From the NCBI GenBank assembly GCA_036852015.1, contig JAANDG010000135.1, positions 186,001 to 250,000 of the forward strand: a stretch of DNA of 64,000 nucleotides. The letters run 5' to 3'. A program made the position numbers and the translations under genes. The notes beneath the pieces are model-generated. The model did not search any database. It was given only the letters and a program-made list of their open reading frames with translations, and had not been told where the DNA came from. The stretch's first letter is position 1; each line of letters starts with the position of its first letter. Positions 21,129 to 34,716 of this stretch are shown in pieces. This stretch comes from Pelodera strongyloides. Taxonomy: Eukaryota > Nematoda > Chromadorea > Rhabditida > Rhabditidae.

Positions 21129-24100
21129 TTACACTCTCGGCTCAGCGACAAAGAATTCCGGGTTGTTTTCTGGGATATCCTCTGCCCCGGCTATTGCTGT
21201 TTCACCTCCAATTTCTGAAGTAAAAGGTGACGATTGTGGGGTTTCTGAATCTCGGTCAATTACAAATTCCTTATTGGACGGGTCTGTACGATCTTCTAGA
21301 GTGACAGACGTCCTGACGGGAATCTCTATCGACGCTCGTTGAATATTTCTATCGTCGACGATTATTGGGTGCTGTCCCGTGGTGTCAATGCGTGTCGAGG
21401 GGCGCTGTTCTGAGGTGTCAACGGGTGTCGACTCCAACATATCTCTAGTAATTGTGTCGAGCACCGGTGTGAAAAGATCATCGGCACTTGGTTCCGGTGC
21501 CTGCTGATCATTTGTGAAATGGTCTACTACAAACAGCGGCATTTCTTGGGCATTCGGTTGTGTTTCTAAGGCTTTCACATCTGTCGCGGTCTCTGTGACA
21601 GTTGTCTGAGCATGACCATTTTGATCAACTGATTGTGCAGATATGTTCTCGACAGTTCCATTAGTATTACTCTGCTCTGTCGCTACCTCAGTATTCGTAG
21701 CTACAGTAGTCACTTGCGAGTTGGGATCCGCGCCAGGATTAGCTGTCTCCGAGTCGAAAACGTTCCTCTGCGTTACGGTACCAACGGGGTCCTGGGTTGT
21801 TGATTGCAAAGTGAGATTTGTAGAATCCAAGACTCCAGAATCTTTATTTTCCTCCCTTAGCGAAAGTTGAGTCGTAACGCTTACTATCACAGGCTGCGTA
21901 CTGTTGAGGTTGAACTTTGGCCTTCGCTGAAGCTCCGCCATCTTCTCTGCCTCTTTCAACCTCTCGGCGGCAAGGGCTATTTCTCCATCAGCCATCTTCT
22001 CTGCCTCTTTTAACCTCTCGGCGGCAAGTGCTATTTCTATATCAGCCATCTTCTCTGCCTCTTTCATCCTCTCAGCGTCGAGTGCTATTTCTTCATTTGT
22101 AATAATGTCTGCGACAGGAGTAGTAAACATCTCTACAACAGCGATGTTAGGAGTAGCTCCCTCAGCTGTTCCAATGTTGGTCAAATCCAAGTTCATCGGA
22201 GCCACAGTGGTCTGAAAAAGTTGAATCAGAGTTATCAGGAGCAAGAAAAATCAATATTTTACTTTCATACCACACCTGATCCTGTGTACGATTACCTTAT
22301 TCACTGTTTTCAGATGTCATCTTTTTCAATCACCGTTTTTTGTATTATGTATAACCGCGACTATGCTCACCGAAAGGTTTTGTAGGCTAAAAGAAACTTT
22401 AAAGCGAATTACCGGCCGGTTTTTCACATCGTGAACAACTGAATTCTTACATATTTATGCAAAGTGTCTCGAATTTAACTCGATTTTTTATTCTAATTTA
22501 TGTTCATTTGCATGAGCTGCATAGTAATTCTAGTGTCCACGATACGTTTCAAAAACCGGCCGGTATTTCGCTTTAAGCAGGCAGTCAATCCTTCTCCTTC
22601 CACTTCACATTTTCACAAGTGCTCAATAATTGATATTCCTACCGTCTACGTGTATTGAGCAATTTGCCACGTTAGTTATACATTTACTTGATGTAATTGC
22701 TGATTGATTATTTACGTTTCTGCTATGGCCCTTCTATAGAACCTACAGTACGCACTAACAAACCTTCTCTTCAAGTTCTTCAGCACTTTTTTCCGTTGGT
22801 CCCATATTCTGTACTTGAGTAGTCGTTACTTCGACAGCTCGCTGGCTCTGAGTTTCTGTCATCTCCATAATCTCTCCATTTTGAACACTATCTCCCATCT
22901 TTGTAGTCTCTGTCTCAGCAATCAGCTTCTTGATTTCGTCAGCGTCAGAAATTTCATTTTCCTCGGATTCCTCATTGCTCATATCTCCTAAAAAATAAAA
23001 CTGTAAATAAGGTAATTATTAAAATGTCTATTCACGTATAGTGTCAAAATATTACTGTGTATTTCAGTGCGCATTTATTTCCACTTTATTCTCTATGTAT
23101 GTGAAAACAGGTGCGCCGATAAAGTAAGGGTATATTTGATGGAGATGTAAGGTGCGTGATGAGAAAAGCAACTGGCTTCAAGGATGTTGTGCTACTTCAA
23201 TCATTCTGGAAACGCATGCCGATGTGTATTTGAATCTCTTATCTAATATGCTAATTACGAAATTAGCGCCCATGTCAAAAAATTTTGAACGGCTGATCAG
23301 GAAACGCCAAAAAAATATTTCAACGTGGAGATAAACGCGCATCGTTATTGAACAATGTTAATTTTTTCCTTTTAGGATGGTATCGTATTATTGACCAGAG
23401 TGTATTTAAATAAATAAATAAACCTTTGATCAGCCGTTCAATAATTTTCATCTTCCACCTGCATAGTGTGTGCTTCATTGCTAACAAGTGTTCAAATGTT
23501 TTACGCCACAAGTGCGTGCACCTTTATTCAAGGGAGTTCAAATTTCACTGTGAAAGTTTAAAACGACATATCAGCCGTTTTGAGACGTAACCTGGGGAGT
23601 GTTTGCTGCGTGTTCAAATACTGCCGAAAGTTTGTTGTAATATATTCATTTGTGTGCAGCAAATGAGACAGCTGGTGACCACGCTTCAAAAACCGGATGT
23701 TGTAAAGCTTTAAAAGTACCATTTCCTTCCATTTGTGTGTCACCAGTATTCTGCGTATCCAATTCTGAAGGACTTTCCTCCTTTGATTCTACTTCAAAAT
23801 TGACAGGGTCCAAGTCATTATTATTATCGTTATTATCCGAAGCATCCCCTGAGATGCCATCTAAAAACACAAAAAAAAAATAGGATGAACAGAAACATAT
23901 AGGCAAACATGTGACAGTTTACAGTTGCGGTCTTCACTTACAGTGGGAGCCTTCCCGATTGGGACAATTTTTGTCTACGTCTCGCTGATTCGTGTGATAC
24001 ATCTGGTTTTCTCACCACATACACTGGGAGCATGCTCCCAGGATTCGTAAATATGGCCACAAGACTACGGTACCACTGAATTTTGCACATCACACTTTTC

Positions 24101-24641
24101 ATGGTACTGAGAAATACCTTGTATAATAATGTGGAAAGTAGGACTAAAGCCTAAGACCTAAACCTATAAGCCTAAGCCTACGAATAATTTGTTTTTTTCG
24201 TTATTTTTCTGCATTCTCACCCATCATAAAAGCGTTCCGAAGTGTATCTCCATTAACTTCTTTGTCAGGCATGCCAATTCTAAATGTAAATTAAGATTAG
24301 ATTCAAAAGCGGCAGAGGGGTGACCTCTTCAGGTTTCAGCCACTGATGGTCAGATTTTGGATGTAAAGCGGCATAGCACTCTGTTTTGCAGCATACACTT
24401 TGTTGAAATGCATTCTCGTGTGCTATGCACAAATTTATGTGTCCGTGAGCGAAAGGAATATATTCAGTAATGCATAGGAACCCATCGCTACATTAAGGGA
24501 AACCACGTGCAATACCCCTTTAAATGTAAAATTCTTAACTTACCCATTTTCCTCACTGCTTCCGCGAGTTGCCAGCACGAGGGCAATGATAAACAGTACG
24601 GGAATTACGAAGAGAAGAACACGGGGAAACGGGCGTCTCAT
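21129..24641 (-). CDS. Signal-anchored acidic, repeat-containing protein, five exons
   Basis: Exons 24641-24544, 24279-24221, 23860-23720, 22987-22764 and 22211-21129 join in phase to 534 codons plus stop. The start codon follows an acceptor (CTTCACAG) directly, which suits trans-splicing. Residues about 8-25 form one hydrophobic segment after MRRPFPR, so the product is secreted or a type II membrane protein. The rest is rich in Glu, Asp, Asn, Thr and Ser, with no cysteine pattern or known fold seen. Near the middle, three 18-residue units (EIALAAERLKEAEKMAD-type) follow in tandem; they should be strongly helical. The long last exon is Thr/Val/Asn-rich and probably disordered. I recognise no family. 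A matrix or cell-surface role is only a guess from composition. Confidence 0.75.
22399..22576. mobile_element. Family A MITE, in the intron before the last exon of the acidic-protein gene
   Basis: TTAA edges, opening TTAAAGCGAATTACCGGCCGG and closing GGCCGGTATTTCGCTTTAA, with the usual CTCGATTTTTTATTCTA core. It lies between exons at 22764 and 22211 and does not touch either. Confidence 0.85.
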
Positions 24642-25148
24642 CTGTGAAGTATGTTGTTAATTTACAAAGTTAATTGCCAGCGGCAGAACCCAGGGGAACT
24701 TCCGAACACCCGCTCTAACTAGCAAAGTTGGCCATTGTCCTTCTCAATATTGGTGTCCTCGCCTCGTGAAGAACGTGCATTATGGGAACGAAATTTATGC
24801 AGAATCCGTTTAAACATACAGCTTATCTGTAGCAAATGCTTTATTTACAGGAAATAATATGAGCAAAACGAACAACATCTACCTTTTTGTATTGTCCCGG
24901 TGACACGTGTTCCTGTGGTCGCAAACCGTACATCGGAGTTAACTAATGTTAACTAGAATAAAATATTAAAGAAAGCTAGCCAATGGCGCGCAAAGTTGGC
25001 GAGCGAATTCGCCGCGAGAACGGAGTGGCGAACTAATGGCGAATTGACTATGAGAACGGCGATGGACTGGCGCAAAAACGTGCAACAAGGGTGAAAGTTG
25101 TGTACTTTTGATGCAGCCGAAAAGTGGCCTTCCAATGAAAATGGCCCA

Positions 25149-25728
25149 GAGGCCGTTTTCACCAACATTTACTTCTGTCAAAAAGGGTACTTCAGTCAAA
25201 AGCGCGCGGTACTTCTGGTTTCACCAACATTTACTTCTGTCAAAAAGGTACTTAGGTTAAGTACCTTTTTGACAGAAGTACGCTTTTAACACGGGAGGCG
25301 TACTTCCACCAAAAAGGTGAAAGTAAGCCTGTACTTCAGTTTTTTCTCCTTTATGAAGACTAATTAACTTAATTTGTTTAATTATTGTATGGTTTTTATG
25401 GTAAATAAGTTTTGTAAACATTAATTGACAATGATTTCAGTTTTTGGATCACATTTCACATATTAATAAAGTGATTACACGCTTGATTATTTATATATTT
25501 CTTGTTTACATGGTAAACACCTTTTAGTAATTACGTAGATGTGTATCATATTCGTTTTAAAACGTAATCTAACTGTTATCCAATGTTTTCCTTCAAAAAA
25601 AGTAAATGTTGGTGAAATCCATCAAAAAGCGTGTGGCAGCGTACTTCAGTCATAAATTTACTTAACCTAAGTACCTTTTTGATGGTCAAAAATTTATGAC
25701 AGAAGTAAATGTTGGTGAAAACGGCCTC
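25149..25728. mobile_element. Inverted-repeat element with GAGGCCGTTTTCACCAAC ends
   Basis: The left end has GAGGCCGTTTTCACCAACATTT and the right end the complement (AAATGTTGGTGAAAACGGCCTC). The ACCAACATTTACTTCTGTC segment recurs twice in the left part and its complement twice in the right part, so the termini are internally duplicated. The centre is AT-rich and non-coding. Confidence 0.8.
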
Positions 25729-26511
25729 AGAAGTATAAACAATCTTACGATTAGTTCACCGAAACTAAATCAAAATGGATACTCAACACGTTTTCAAAGT
25801 AAAAACAGTTGAAAAATATCGACGGATTTTTACCAAAAAGAAATGCACAAAAATTCTCACATTTTATTGGATTCTTTTTCTTATATTTTATATTGTCGAT
25901 TTTTTATTGTCCCAATAAGTAAATATTTTTTGTAGTAATATATCAATTGCTCATTTTTTTACAGTAATTTTCGCACACGACACAGGCATAATTTTGCACT
26001 ACCGAAATAGATAAGACTGTGTAGCAATGGTATTTTTGGCTATGAATCTATGAAACTGGCAATTAAAAAATTTGCATAAAATTCGAAAGATAATTGGGGA
26101 GCAGGATATAAAACGTCCTTTTCAGGCTCAACATCAGACACCTCAGTGGCTGCATTATTCTTAAAATCCATGTCAATTACGCTCATATCCAAAATGATGA
26201 TTACAGACATTTCTACACACAAAAATCCAATAAGAAGGATAAGAAAATGGACAGAAAATTAAAAAAAACCGGCCAGATCCAGAAAAGCGGTATGATTCCC
26301 TATGTAAGCTGAATGTCCTGGGAGATGTAGATCGTATCTCAACCCTCACCACCCTCAGGTACGAAATACCCACCTTATTGTGGATCCCCCCACCCAAGCG
26401 GGAGGAAAATCCCAACAAAAACTTGAAAGGGATGATGATTTTTTTTTGAACAAAGATCATTCGAATGGGCATATAGTTTAGATTTAGTGTCAAAGACTGA
26501 GCTTGAAGCTT

Positions 26512-26640
26512 AAAGCGATATAACATCCGGATTTTGAAACATATTTCGAAAAACTGAGCTCACAATGTTTGACTCAAATAAATAGTATGAGGCAAAAACC
26601 GCACATATCGAGCATTACATGGGAATAAGGGCTTCCAGCA
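26512..26640. mobile_element. TTAAAGCGATATAAC element, one end only
   Basis: Starts CTTAAAGCGATATAACATCCGG followed by TTTTGAAACATATTTCG, the same plan as the element at 56819-56985 in the NTE gene. The right end was not found. Confidence 0.5.
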
Positions 26641-26840
26641 TACTTATCAACTGCTCGGTACCTGCTTGTTGTGTCGCTTACAATTTCAACTTATGTACAC
26701 ATGATCATAAGTACAACTTTCTCACAAAGAGAACTGAAGCATCTGCCGACACCTCCCCTAATCAAGTTTATTGGACCGGAGGTGCACGCGATTCAAAACA
26801 CACACATTTCTCATCAAACATTAACAAGCACAGTTATGAC

Positions 26841-27136
26841 CCGTCCATGTTTGCGCTTCGCACTTGCGAAAATGTCAAATGCCCGCCCATGTTTAAGTCA
26901 TTCTACAGCATGTCAGTTGCCTACCGTAACCCATGCGAGCGAATACGCGGTTGACATGGTCCTGCAGCGAAAGTGCATCAGATCCGTAATATTTAAATGC
27001 TATTTGAAATAGATCTGTGCTATTTTTAAATAGTTCCATTCTAGATTCAAAATCGTTGCGGAGCATATCTTTACATTGACTCACACATGAACAGGCCTTT
27101 GCCATATTCGCAAGTGCGAATCCCCTACATGAAAAG
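26841..27136. mobile_element. Inverted-repeat MITE with CCATGTTTGCG...CGCACTTGCGAAAATG ends (copy 1)
   Basis: The left end (TTCGCACTTGCGAAAATG) pairs with the right end (CATATTCGCAAGTGCGAA). The interior holds ATTTGAAATAGATC-type motifs. It shares ends and interior with the copy at 31367-31648. Confidence 0.75.
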
Positions 27137-27926
27137 GACAATACCAAAAATGTTTTTAATTTTATCCCTTGCGACAACGTCATGTGTTCGTATCTTCGCT
27201 TTTTTTGCAGAACGATCAGAAATAGTGTAAATGCGCCATGAGAATCCAGCCAAACTGTTCGTTTTTCTTTGGATGGTCTAAACCAATTAGCTTAACTGTG
27301 TGACAGAGAGTAGGGAAAAAGTTATAATTATCATAAGTTAGCTAAACTCTGAGTGTATACTACTTTCAACTAAAAGAGTATGAAGTTAAAAAAAACAGAC
27401 AACGAAAATGGATTCCTGAAGTCATGGATATCGATTATATTCCTACCTTTTCACTACTCATCCTATCCCGTCTTCCGTATTCATGCTCTGGTATTCATGC
27501 GTCGAGTCTTTTCGCTAGTCGCTAGTCGCTTGTCGCTAGTCGCGGCCGCTAGTCGCTGGTCCAATTCCGCGTTTTGCGTACCTTAATTTGAGGATATAGT
27601 CAATTTCAGGATGCATATAGTGCATGAAACCACTGGTTTCACTTACGACTTTCAATAAACTATGCAAAAATCTTCGGATGTTGCAATGTTTACAAAGGTA
27701 GAGCGAATATTCCTAAAGAAGTTACCATCATACTTACTTTCATGGTTAATACTCGGATATGTGCAACACTCACGTTTCCGTCTTTGAAGAGATGGGGATG
27801 TAGTGGAACTGTTGAACACCGCACTCCGTCGATACGTGGAATTGAAAACGAACAACAATTAATTTCATACAATAAAGTAATTGTGATTAGTACGTGAGTG
27901 GAAAAATGTGAACTCGGGGTAAACCA

Positions 27927-30900
27927 TAAACTCCCAACCCTGTTGATACCAGACCCTAGTTGTAAGACGACACTCCAAACAATGGTACAGATCCAAAATT
28001 GCTAAACTTTCTTGATTTCGGGACTGCAACTTGATTGGGGACGGAGTAACTAATAACAGAGCTTACGATACACAGTTCTACTTGAAAAAATTGGGGGTGA
28101 TGACACTCCGACGTGTCTAAACTGGAATGGAATTATTATAATAGAGGGGAACAGTTTAGTTTTTAATGTTGATAAATGGAAGACGACCTCATTTTCTGGA
28201 ATGGCTTGGTTCTTCTACTGGTACTTTATTACGACGACGAAAAACTTAGAGAAATACAGATTGGAATGAAACGGTACTGAACCTTTAGGTTATTGGAAAT
28301 CTCTAGCTTCAATGGACATTTCTGTCAACGTACGAAGAACTGTGGGTAACGGTGAATGTAGGAAGTACGTAGCGATCCAGAAATTGAGTAAAAGTTGTAT
28401 CAGACCCTCGAATGTTATGTTTCCTTAAGTTTGATTCAAAATGATCAATACTTACCTGTTGATGCGACCAAATTACGAAATAAGCAGATCTTAGATAAGG
28501 GGTTATGGCATGTCGGAAGGTTACTGAGCCAGACGACTATGCATACCTGCAAGCAACGCATCTCAGATTCTATAGGGATAAATGGTTTAAATTATATATG
28601 TGAAGATGAACCCAAAACGTAATAGCAATAAGAATATCTAACAAGGGCCCGCCATCCTCTAACTAAGATACCATTGGGTTTGTCCGGTGAAAACCCAACT
28701 CTCTGCGGTCTCAAGCAATATCAATTTAGATTATTAGTCTTGGAGAACTTAAGGTTAACTTAGTTCTAAAATGTCGTATCAGAGACTTACTGTTACTTGA
28801 ATGAAGGGAATACATGTACAACGGAAAAGAAACTGCTAATGAATCATACTTTATTGCACTCATTTGTCGCCATTTTTTGAGCGAACTGAAAGTCGTTTAA
28901 AATAATGTTTCTGGTTTGTATATGTGTGCAGCAGTCTTCTCCTAAGGATTGCGATAAATACCAAATGTAGTCGAATGAATAGGACATGGAATGACATAGC
29001 AGAACGACTGTTCTCCTTGTCATGGAAAATAATCAATTTCTCGATCACACAAAGCTAAATGAAAGTTGTAGGCAATAACTAAAGGCCAACTGCCAACCGG
29101 CATAGTTTGCAATCACAGGAACAAAGTAGTTCATTTGAGATCAAATTGGCTACTGACAACTTGTAATAGACAGGGTAGACTGAGTGCACCTTGTCGGCTG
29201 GGAAGGGTCCAGGTAAGGCACTACTCGTGCAATCACCGGTGGGGATCAACAGCCACTCGTGCCCAGTACCCAGTCTAACGGAATGGGTCACATTCCGAAC
29301 TGGGCGCCTCACTCCGGCATTTACTCTGTGACACGCGCGCGATAAGGCAGAAGTTGTCAGGTGCCAAGATTCTCACAAACGAACTACAATATTTGATGAT
29401 GGCAAGCTATGTATATTGTAGAGCCCAATAGGTATCGTCTACCAGACTTCCACCAAGCTTTATGCGGACGAAAAGATGAGTATTTGCACTTACGGAGCAG
29501 CAGAAGTTCTACTTCATTATTGCATGACGCACTCCTCAAACCAACATTTGGATACTCATCGCATCCTGCTTGGATAAACTTCTGAGCACAGATGCTAACC
29601 ACAAAGCGATTCAATTATGATATGGATATATGTCAATCAATGTTTATAATATGAGAGTTATTTTGACTTGTTAACCATCGATATATGAGTGCAATAAAGT
29701 ATGAATCATTAGCAGTTTCCTTTCCGTTGTACATGTATTCCCTTCATTCAAGTATCAGTGTGTGACACTGATACAACGTTTTAGAACTAGACTAACCTGA
29801 AGTTTTCCACTACCAATTATCTAAGTTGTTATTGCTTGAGACGGCAGAGATCTGGATTTTCACGGAACAAACCCAATGGAAGCTTAATTAGAGGATGATG
29901 GGCCCTTGCTGGGCATTCTTATTGCTACTATGCTTTGGTTTCATATGCACAACTATCATCCAAGCCAATCATACCGATAGAATCTAAGATGCTTTGCTTG
30001 CAGGTATGTATAGTCGTCTGGCTCAGTAACCTTCCGACATGCCCTAACTCCTTATCTAAGTACTGCTTATTTCTAATTTGGTGGCATCAACTGGTTAGTA
30101 TTGATCATTTTGAATCAAAATTAAGAACAAACATTCTAGGGTGTGATAAACTTTTATAGGGTCTCGATGTATGGCAAAAACAGCGCATTTTGCTTCCAAG
30201 TATCAAATGTGCATCTCGTGTACGATTTTGCATACACCTTTGAAAGTTAGAAAATGCACCATTGATAATACTAGACGAGGCGAAAATGCACAGTTTATGC
30301 ACGCTCGAAAAAAATAGTCCTGTGGCTACCTGCCGCGGGATCATTTTTTGGCGGTCTGTATTTGTCATCGTGTAGTGCCAATCTACGGTAATTAAAGCCA
30401 TACTTGGAAGCAAAATCCTGCAATTTTTGCCATACATCGAGACCCCATTATTCAATTTCTGGATCACTACTGTACTTCCTACATGCACAGTTACTCACAG
30501 TTTTTTCGCATGTTAACAGAAATGTCCACTGAAGCTTCAAATTCCCTATAACCTAAAGACTAGGCCCTGTTTCATTCTAATGTATACTTCTCCAAGTTTT
30601 TCGTCATCATAAAAAAGTAGCAGCAGAAGAAACAGATCATTCCAGAAAATGAGGTCGTCTTCCATTTATTTTACCAACGTTAAAAACTAAACTGCTCCCC
30701 TCTATTTATATAACTCTTTATTCAAGCAATACGATTTAACAAAAATGATTTTATAATGATTTCCTTCCAGTTTAGGCACCCCAGAGTATCATTACCCAAA
30801 TGTTTTCAAGTAGAAGTGTGTATCGTAAGCTGTGTTATTAGTTACTCGGTCCCCAATCAATTTGCAGTCCCGAAATCAAGCAAGTTTAGCAATTTTGGCT

Positions 30901-30965
30901 CTGTACCGGTGTTTAGGGAGTCGTTCTTACAACTAGGGTCTGGTATCTACAGAGTTCGGAGTTAA
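27927..30965. mobile_element. Large foldback element of about 3 kb
   Basis: Two long inverted arms, about 27927-28862 and 29690-30965, match in many blocks: CAGACCCTAGTTGTAAG, CAACTTGATTGGGGAC, CGGAAGGTTACTGAGCCAG and AATACATGTACAACGGAAA all recur as complements in reverse order. The right arm is longer because another MITE sits in it at 30154-30450. The middle 0.8 kb (28863-29689) has no partner and no recognisable protein. Ends near CATAAACTCC and GGAGTTAAT are eroded. No transposase frame was found. Confidence 0.82.
30154..30450. mobile_element. MITE nested in the right foldback arm
   Basis: Ends TATAGGGTCTCGATGTATGGC and the near complement GCCATACATCGAGACCCCATTA, with GGAAGCAAAATC-type inner matches. 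The left foldback arm lacks it, so it arrived after the arms formed. Confidence 0.78.
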
Positions 30966-31366
30966 TTATGATTAGTTTGATTATACAAATTATTTTTTGT
31001 GACGACAGCAGGTCAAAAGGTATAGGTGTCAAAGGTGCAAAAAAAATTAACAGTCCTTTTTGGGCGCTTGATGTTTGACTACTTTAGTTGAATAATTATT
31101 TAAGTAAAATAACATACTTCCTTGCAGGTGGAGCCAGCGAAATTGTCAATTTGTATTTGGTACGCCGATGTCCTCCTTGCCTAGTACGTCCTTGGTTCAT
31201 GAGGTTCCGGGCCCTTTGCCTAACCATAAGGTACGAGCACCTTCCTCCGAGTAGCTGGAAGACAACACAAATGAATTAGATATTAAACAAAAGTCTACGA
31301 CAGAAATGGGAATCAGAAGGTTGAAAGAATTGTTCTGATTTAGAGCCTAGAATATAATTTGGTGGT

Positions 31367-31648
31367 GTTTCCATGTTTGCGATTCGCACTTGCGAAAATG
31401 ACAAACCGCTGTCCATGTTCAAGTCGAAGTAAATGACACGGTTCCGAAGCGATTTTGGATTTAGTATGGATCAATTTCAAAATAGTACGGATCTATTTCA
31501 AATAGTATGGATCTGATACACTTCTGCAGGACCATGTCAAACGTGCGATTCGCATGGGTTACGGTAGGCAGTTGACCAGCATGTAAAATGACTTGAACAT
31601 GGACAGCGGTTTGTCATTTTCGCAAGTGCGAATCGCATACATGGAAAA
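31367..31648. mobile_element. Inverted-repeat MITE, copy 2 of the CGCACTTGCGAAAATG family
   Basis: Left TTTCCATGTTTGCGATTCGC and right GCGAATCGCATACATGGAAAA pair, and the arms continue through GACAAACCGCTGTCCATG and its complement. It is better preserved than the copy at 26841. Confidence 0.82.
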
Positions 31649-32779
31649 CCCATGAGAGTGGCTCTATATCTGTAATGTTATCAACGAAACAGTGGAAAGA
31701 TGGAAAAGTACTATTTAAAACATTATTTTCTATGAAACTAGCATATAGTGTAAAGAAATATAAATGAAGAGTCACGTCCGTTCCGGAGCAAAAATGTGGA
31801 CTAATAAATTAACATGTCTGGAAAAATTCATTTTGATATGCAAAATTATTTTTGTCAATATTCTAATTTTCCCCGGGTTTCTTGCACGTAGACACTAAAC
31901 CGCACTTCAAAGCTCGTCTGTCCAGGCAAATACGTTTCAGCAAGCCCCCAAGAACGTTTTTCGAAAGCATAGAACTAACTAACTTATTTTACGCTTGTGT
32001 GAGAACTCAAGTAACATACTGAATTTTTTCGATGGAAGTGTAAAAATGTTTATGTTATCTATATATAGAATAATTCTCATTCAATTGTATAGGTATAGGT
32101 GTTAAATAAAAGATGATAATAATAATAATACGATTGGCCTGGAGCACATGGGTTGTACGTAAAGTAGGCATATGGAACAAAGAAAAATTTCTAATTGTAT
32201 TTTATATTTGAGAATATAAATGTGAAGTCCTTTTACTGAAAAAATGTTTTCGCAAAGAAGTCAAATTTTGTGTATTATGAATCGAGTAGCGGGCGTATTA
32301 GAAATAACAGGCTCGCCTGGCACTGATCGAATGTTGATTAAGAAAACCTAATAAGCATAGCACAACTGATTCAAAACTGGGGACACCAACTGTTTGTTTT
32401 TGGGCACTTCACTTCGGTAATACAAGTCTAGCATGCATACGCATACTTTTGAAATGCAATAAATGAGAGTTGGGGAAATAGATGTGGCATGCCGTATTTT
32501 ACTTTGGAATATTAAATATCGAAATGCTAATACTTACTATAAGTTATCTTATTATATAAAGGAGAAGAGTTTACTTCTTTGTTTGTGTGAACGAAACAAA
32601 AATTAGAATATCTAAACACTATAAAACGAGAGCCGGAGCCCAGTGCCCAGTCTTGAGCAAGCGGAAGCGTATCTTATTATTTTTCAAGAAACGTTGCAAA
32701 CTTTTCATACAAGTTTGCTCGCTGTTCCTGCATTTAAAACGTTGACAGACTCCTCAGGCGGCGATAGCCGTCTGGTTAT

Positions 32780-33230
32780 TAATATTAGATTGAAGTGGTA
32801 TCGATTGGGCTTGAACCCATACACCAGTTCTCTCTGCACGTTCACATGGAGAAACATTCAACTTATTGTGATAGGGTTCATCCACCCCTATGGCCCAATA
32901 GTGAATTAAAAATTGGAAAATATTTGGGACTTTTTTTCGAATGGAAACAACATCACGCAACTCTCGTACTTTATGGTGGCGCACTAGCGGATGAATTATC
33001 TCCCTTTTTTCTCAAGAAACTTGGAAAGTTCCCTTTTTGAAATCCTTTCTTGAAAGCTAATAATTCTTTTCCCGACCGGCGATGCATTAGTGTTGCCATA
33101 ACTTCCCGTTATATGAGATAGAACTTCTATGCACGACATGCACCATAGACAACTAGATTTATCTTCGAGAAACAGTAACGACAAAGGACCATATTCCATA
33201 TTCGACATCATTTCTATTGTATTCATTCAT
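32780..33230 (-). pseudogene. Scrap of a third C-type-lectin gene copy
   Basis: The minus-strand stretch near 32790-32905 matches the last exon of the lectin gene at 41433-41537, including a CCAATCGATACCACTTCAA block and the following TAATATTA. The cysteine and tryptophan positions are lost or out of frame (GVWVQAQSIP in place of YWCMCSRPID). Upstream, minus-strand frames to about 33230 contain no intact domain. It is read here as a decayed duplicate. Confidence 0.5.
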
Positions 33231-33511
33231 GGGTTACTCTTCATGCGCAACATTCGTCTACATATTATATTAGTTGCACAATGGTTTACGTCAAACAGTG
33301 CTCAGGTAAGTCAATAGTTTTTGTTTAGTTTACACCCCAAAAATTCGTGCAAAAAGGGGGCTACTCCAATGCGGCCAGCCGATAAAATTTGCACAGAGTA
33401 TGCGGAGCGCTCCTGACTCCTGAGCGCACGAAAAATGCACAATGCCAGTCGGCGCACACGTGGAGAAATTGAATAAAAGTTACTGGGAGTGTGATACTTT
33501 TTCGACGCTCA

Positions 33512-34076
33512 CGCTTTTGTTTGTCTCCTATGTTGGATTTCAACTAGCCTCTGTCTATAAACCGTGTTGTGTGCCAAGAAGAAATGGGAATAATTATTTT
33601 AAAAACCAGACAAAAAGATAGTTATAATTAAAGAAAAAATAAAAGGACTTTTGAAGAATGGAAAACAGCGTAAAGAAGAGTCATTTAATATATATCAATA
33701 TATTAAATGTAGATAAAGTGATCGTGTCTTTATAATAACACGACACCCCGTTTCGACCCTAGATCGTATACGAGGGTTTTACTGCGGTAGGGCCTCATCA
33801 GTACGATGACCGCTAGTTAAGAAAAGAATTGGTAATAGAATAAGCAGAAGTGTAATACGCTATATTGAGAGGAAAAAACGTCAGTATGATCGGGAATAAT
33901 AAGTTAACATAGAAACAATAATGAAAAGGTAATAAAGAAACTGACCTTGTTTGGAGCTTACGCTTTTGTTTGTTTCCTATGTTGGATTTCAACTAGCCTC
34001 TGTCTATAAACCGTGTTGTGTGCCAAGAAGAAATGGGAATAATTATTTTAAAAACCAGACAAAAAGATAGTTATAA
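33512..34076 (+). repeat. 115-bp direct repeat pair flanking about 334 bp
   Basis: The block CGCTTTTGTTTGT-TCC...GATAGTTATAA at 33512-33626 recurs nearly unchanged at 33961-34076, with one small indel and a few changes. The sequence between has no TG...CA ends, primer site or coding frame, so it is more likely a local duplication than a small LTR element. Confidence 0.75.
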
Positions 34077-34616
34077 ATAGTATGTTGGCGTTATAAATAT
34101 AAAAAACGGTTGATGTGTTGAGCATCCCTTGCAAAGTCACATACGGGATTTGAGTGGAGAACAAAAAGGAATGAATCTGTATCTATATGAGCCTCATCTC
34201 GTCTGCCATAATTTATATGCATCATTTGAGGGGGAAGTCTCCCAAACATCTACTGGAATCACTTCCTTCGTGTGGATTCCATTGACTGCTGATGCCCATG
34301 TAAAAGCCACCGAAAATCGTGAACTTCAACAAATTTGTGTTGAAGGATGCCTACAGAAAAGTCTCGAATCACGCCGGACGTTTTGCTATGGATTTGCAAT
34401 CGGAAAGGCCATTTTCATTATTTATACCTGGACACTTTATTCTTGTCGGGCACATTTCGGGGACTGTTCCCGACATGTGCCCGATTATTTATGAAAAATC
34501 CGGCATATGGGTTGTTCCAATTTTCTATGCATATTCGGTTCGTTCCCGATTAGTTCCAAAATCAACATGATTCATCGGATTATTTTGTGTGATTAATGGA
34601 TAATTTTGTGATAGAG

Positions 34617-34625
34617 AGTAGAGAG

Positions 34626-34714
<89 letters not shown>

Positions 34715-34716
34715 CG
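34617..34716. repeat. (AG)n microsatellite
   Basis: About 100 bases of AG repeats with a few A or G interruptions, in the intron after the PAN-like exon of the plus-strand lectin copy. Confidence 0.95.

Noticed and set aside
26040..26222. Minus-strand acidic 60-codon frame as a gene or upstream exon
   Set aside because: No clear splice partners or family features; it could be an exon, but support is too weak to list.
33512..34076. Small LTR retroelement (direct repeats of 115 bp)
   Set aside because: No TG/CA ends, primer-binding site or target duplication could be seen; read as a local duplication.
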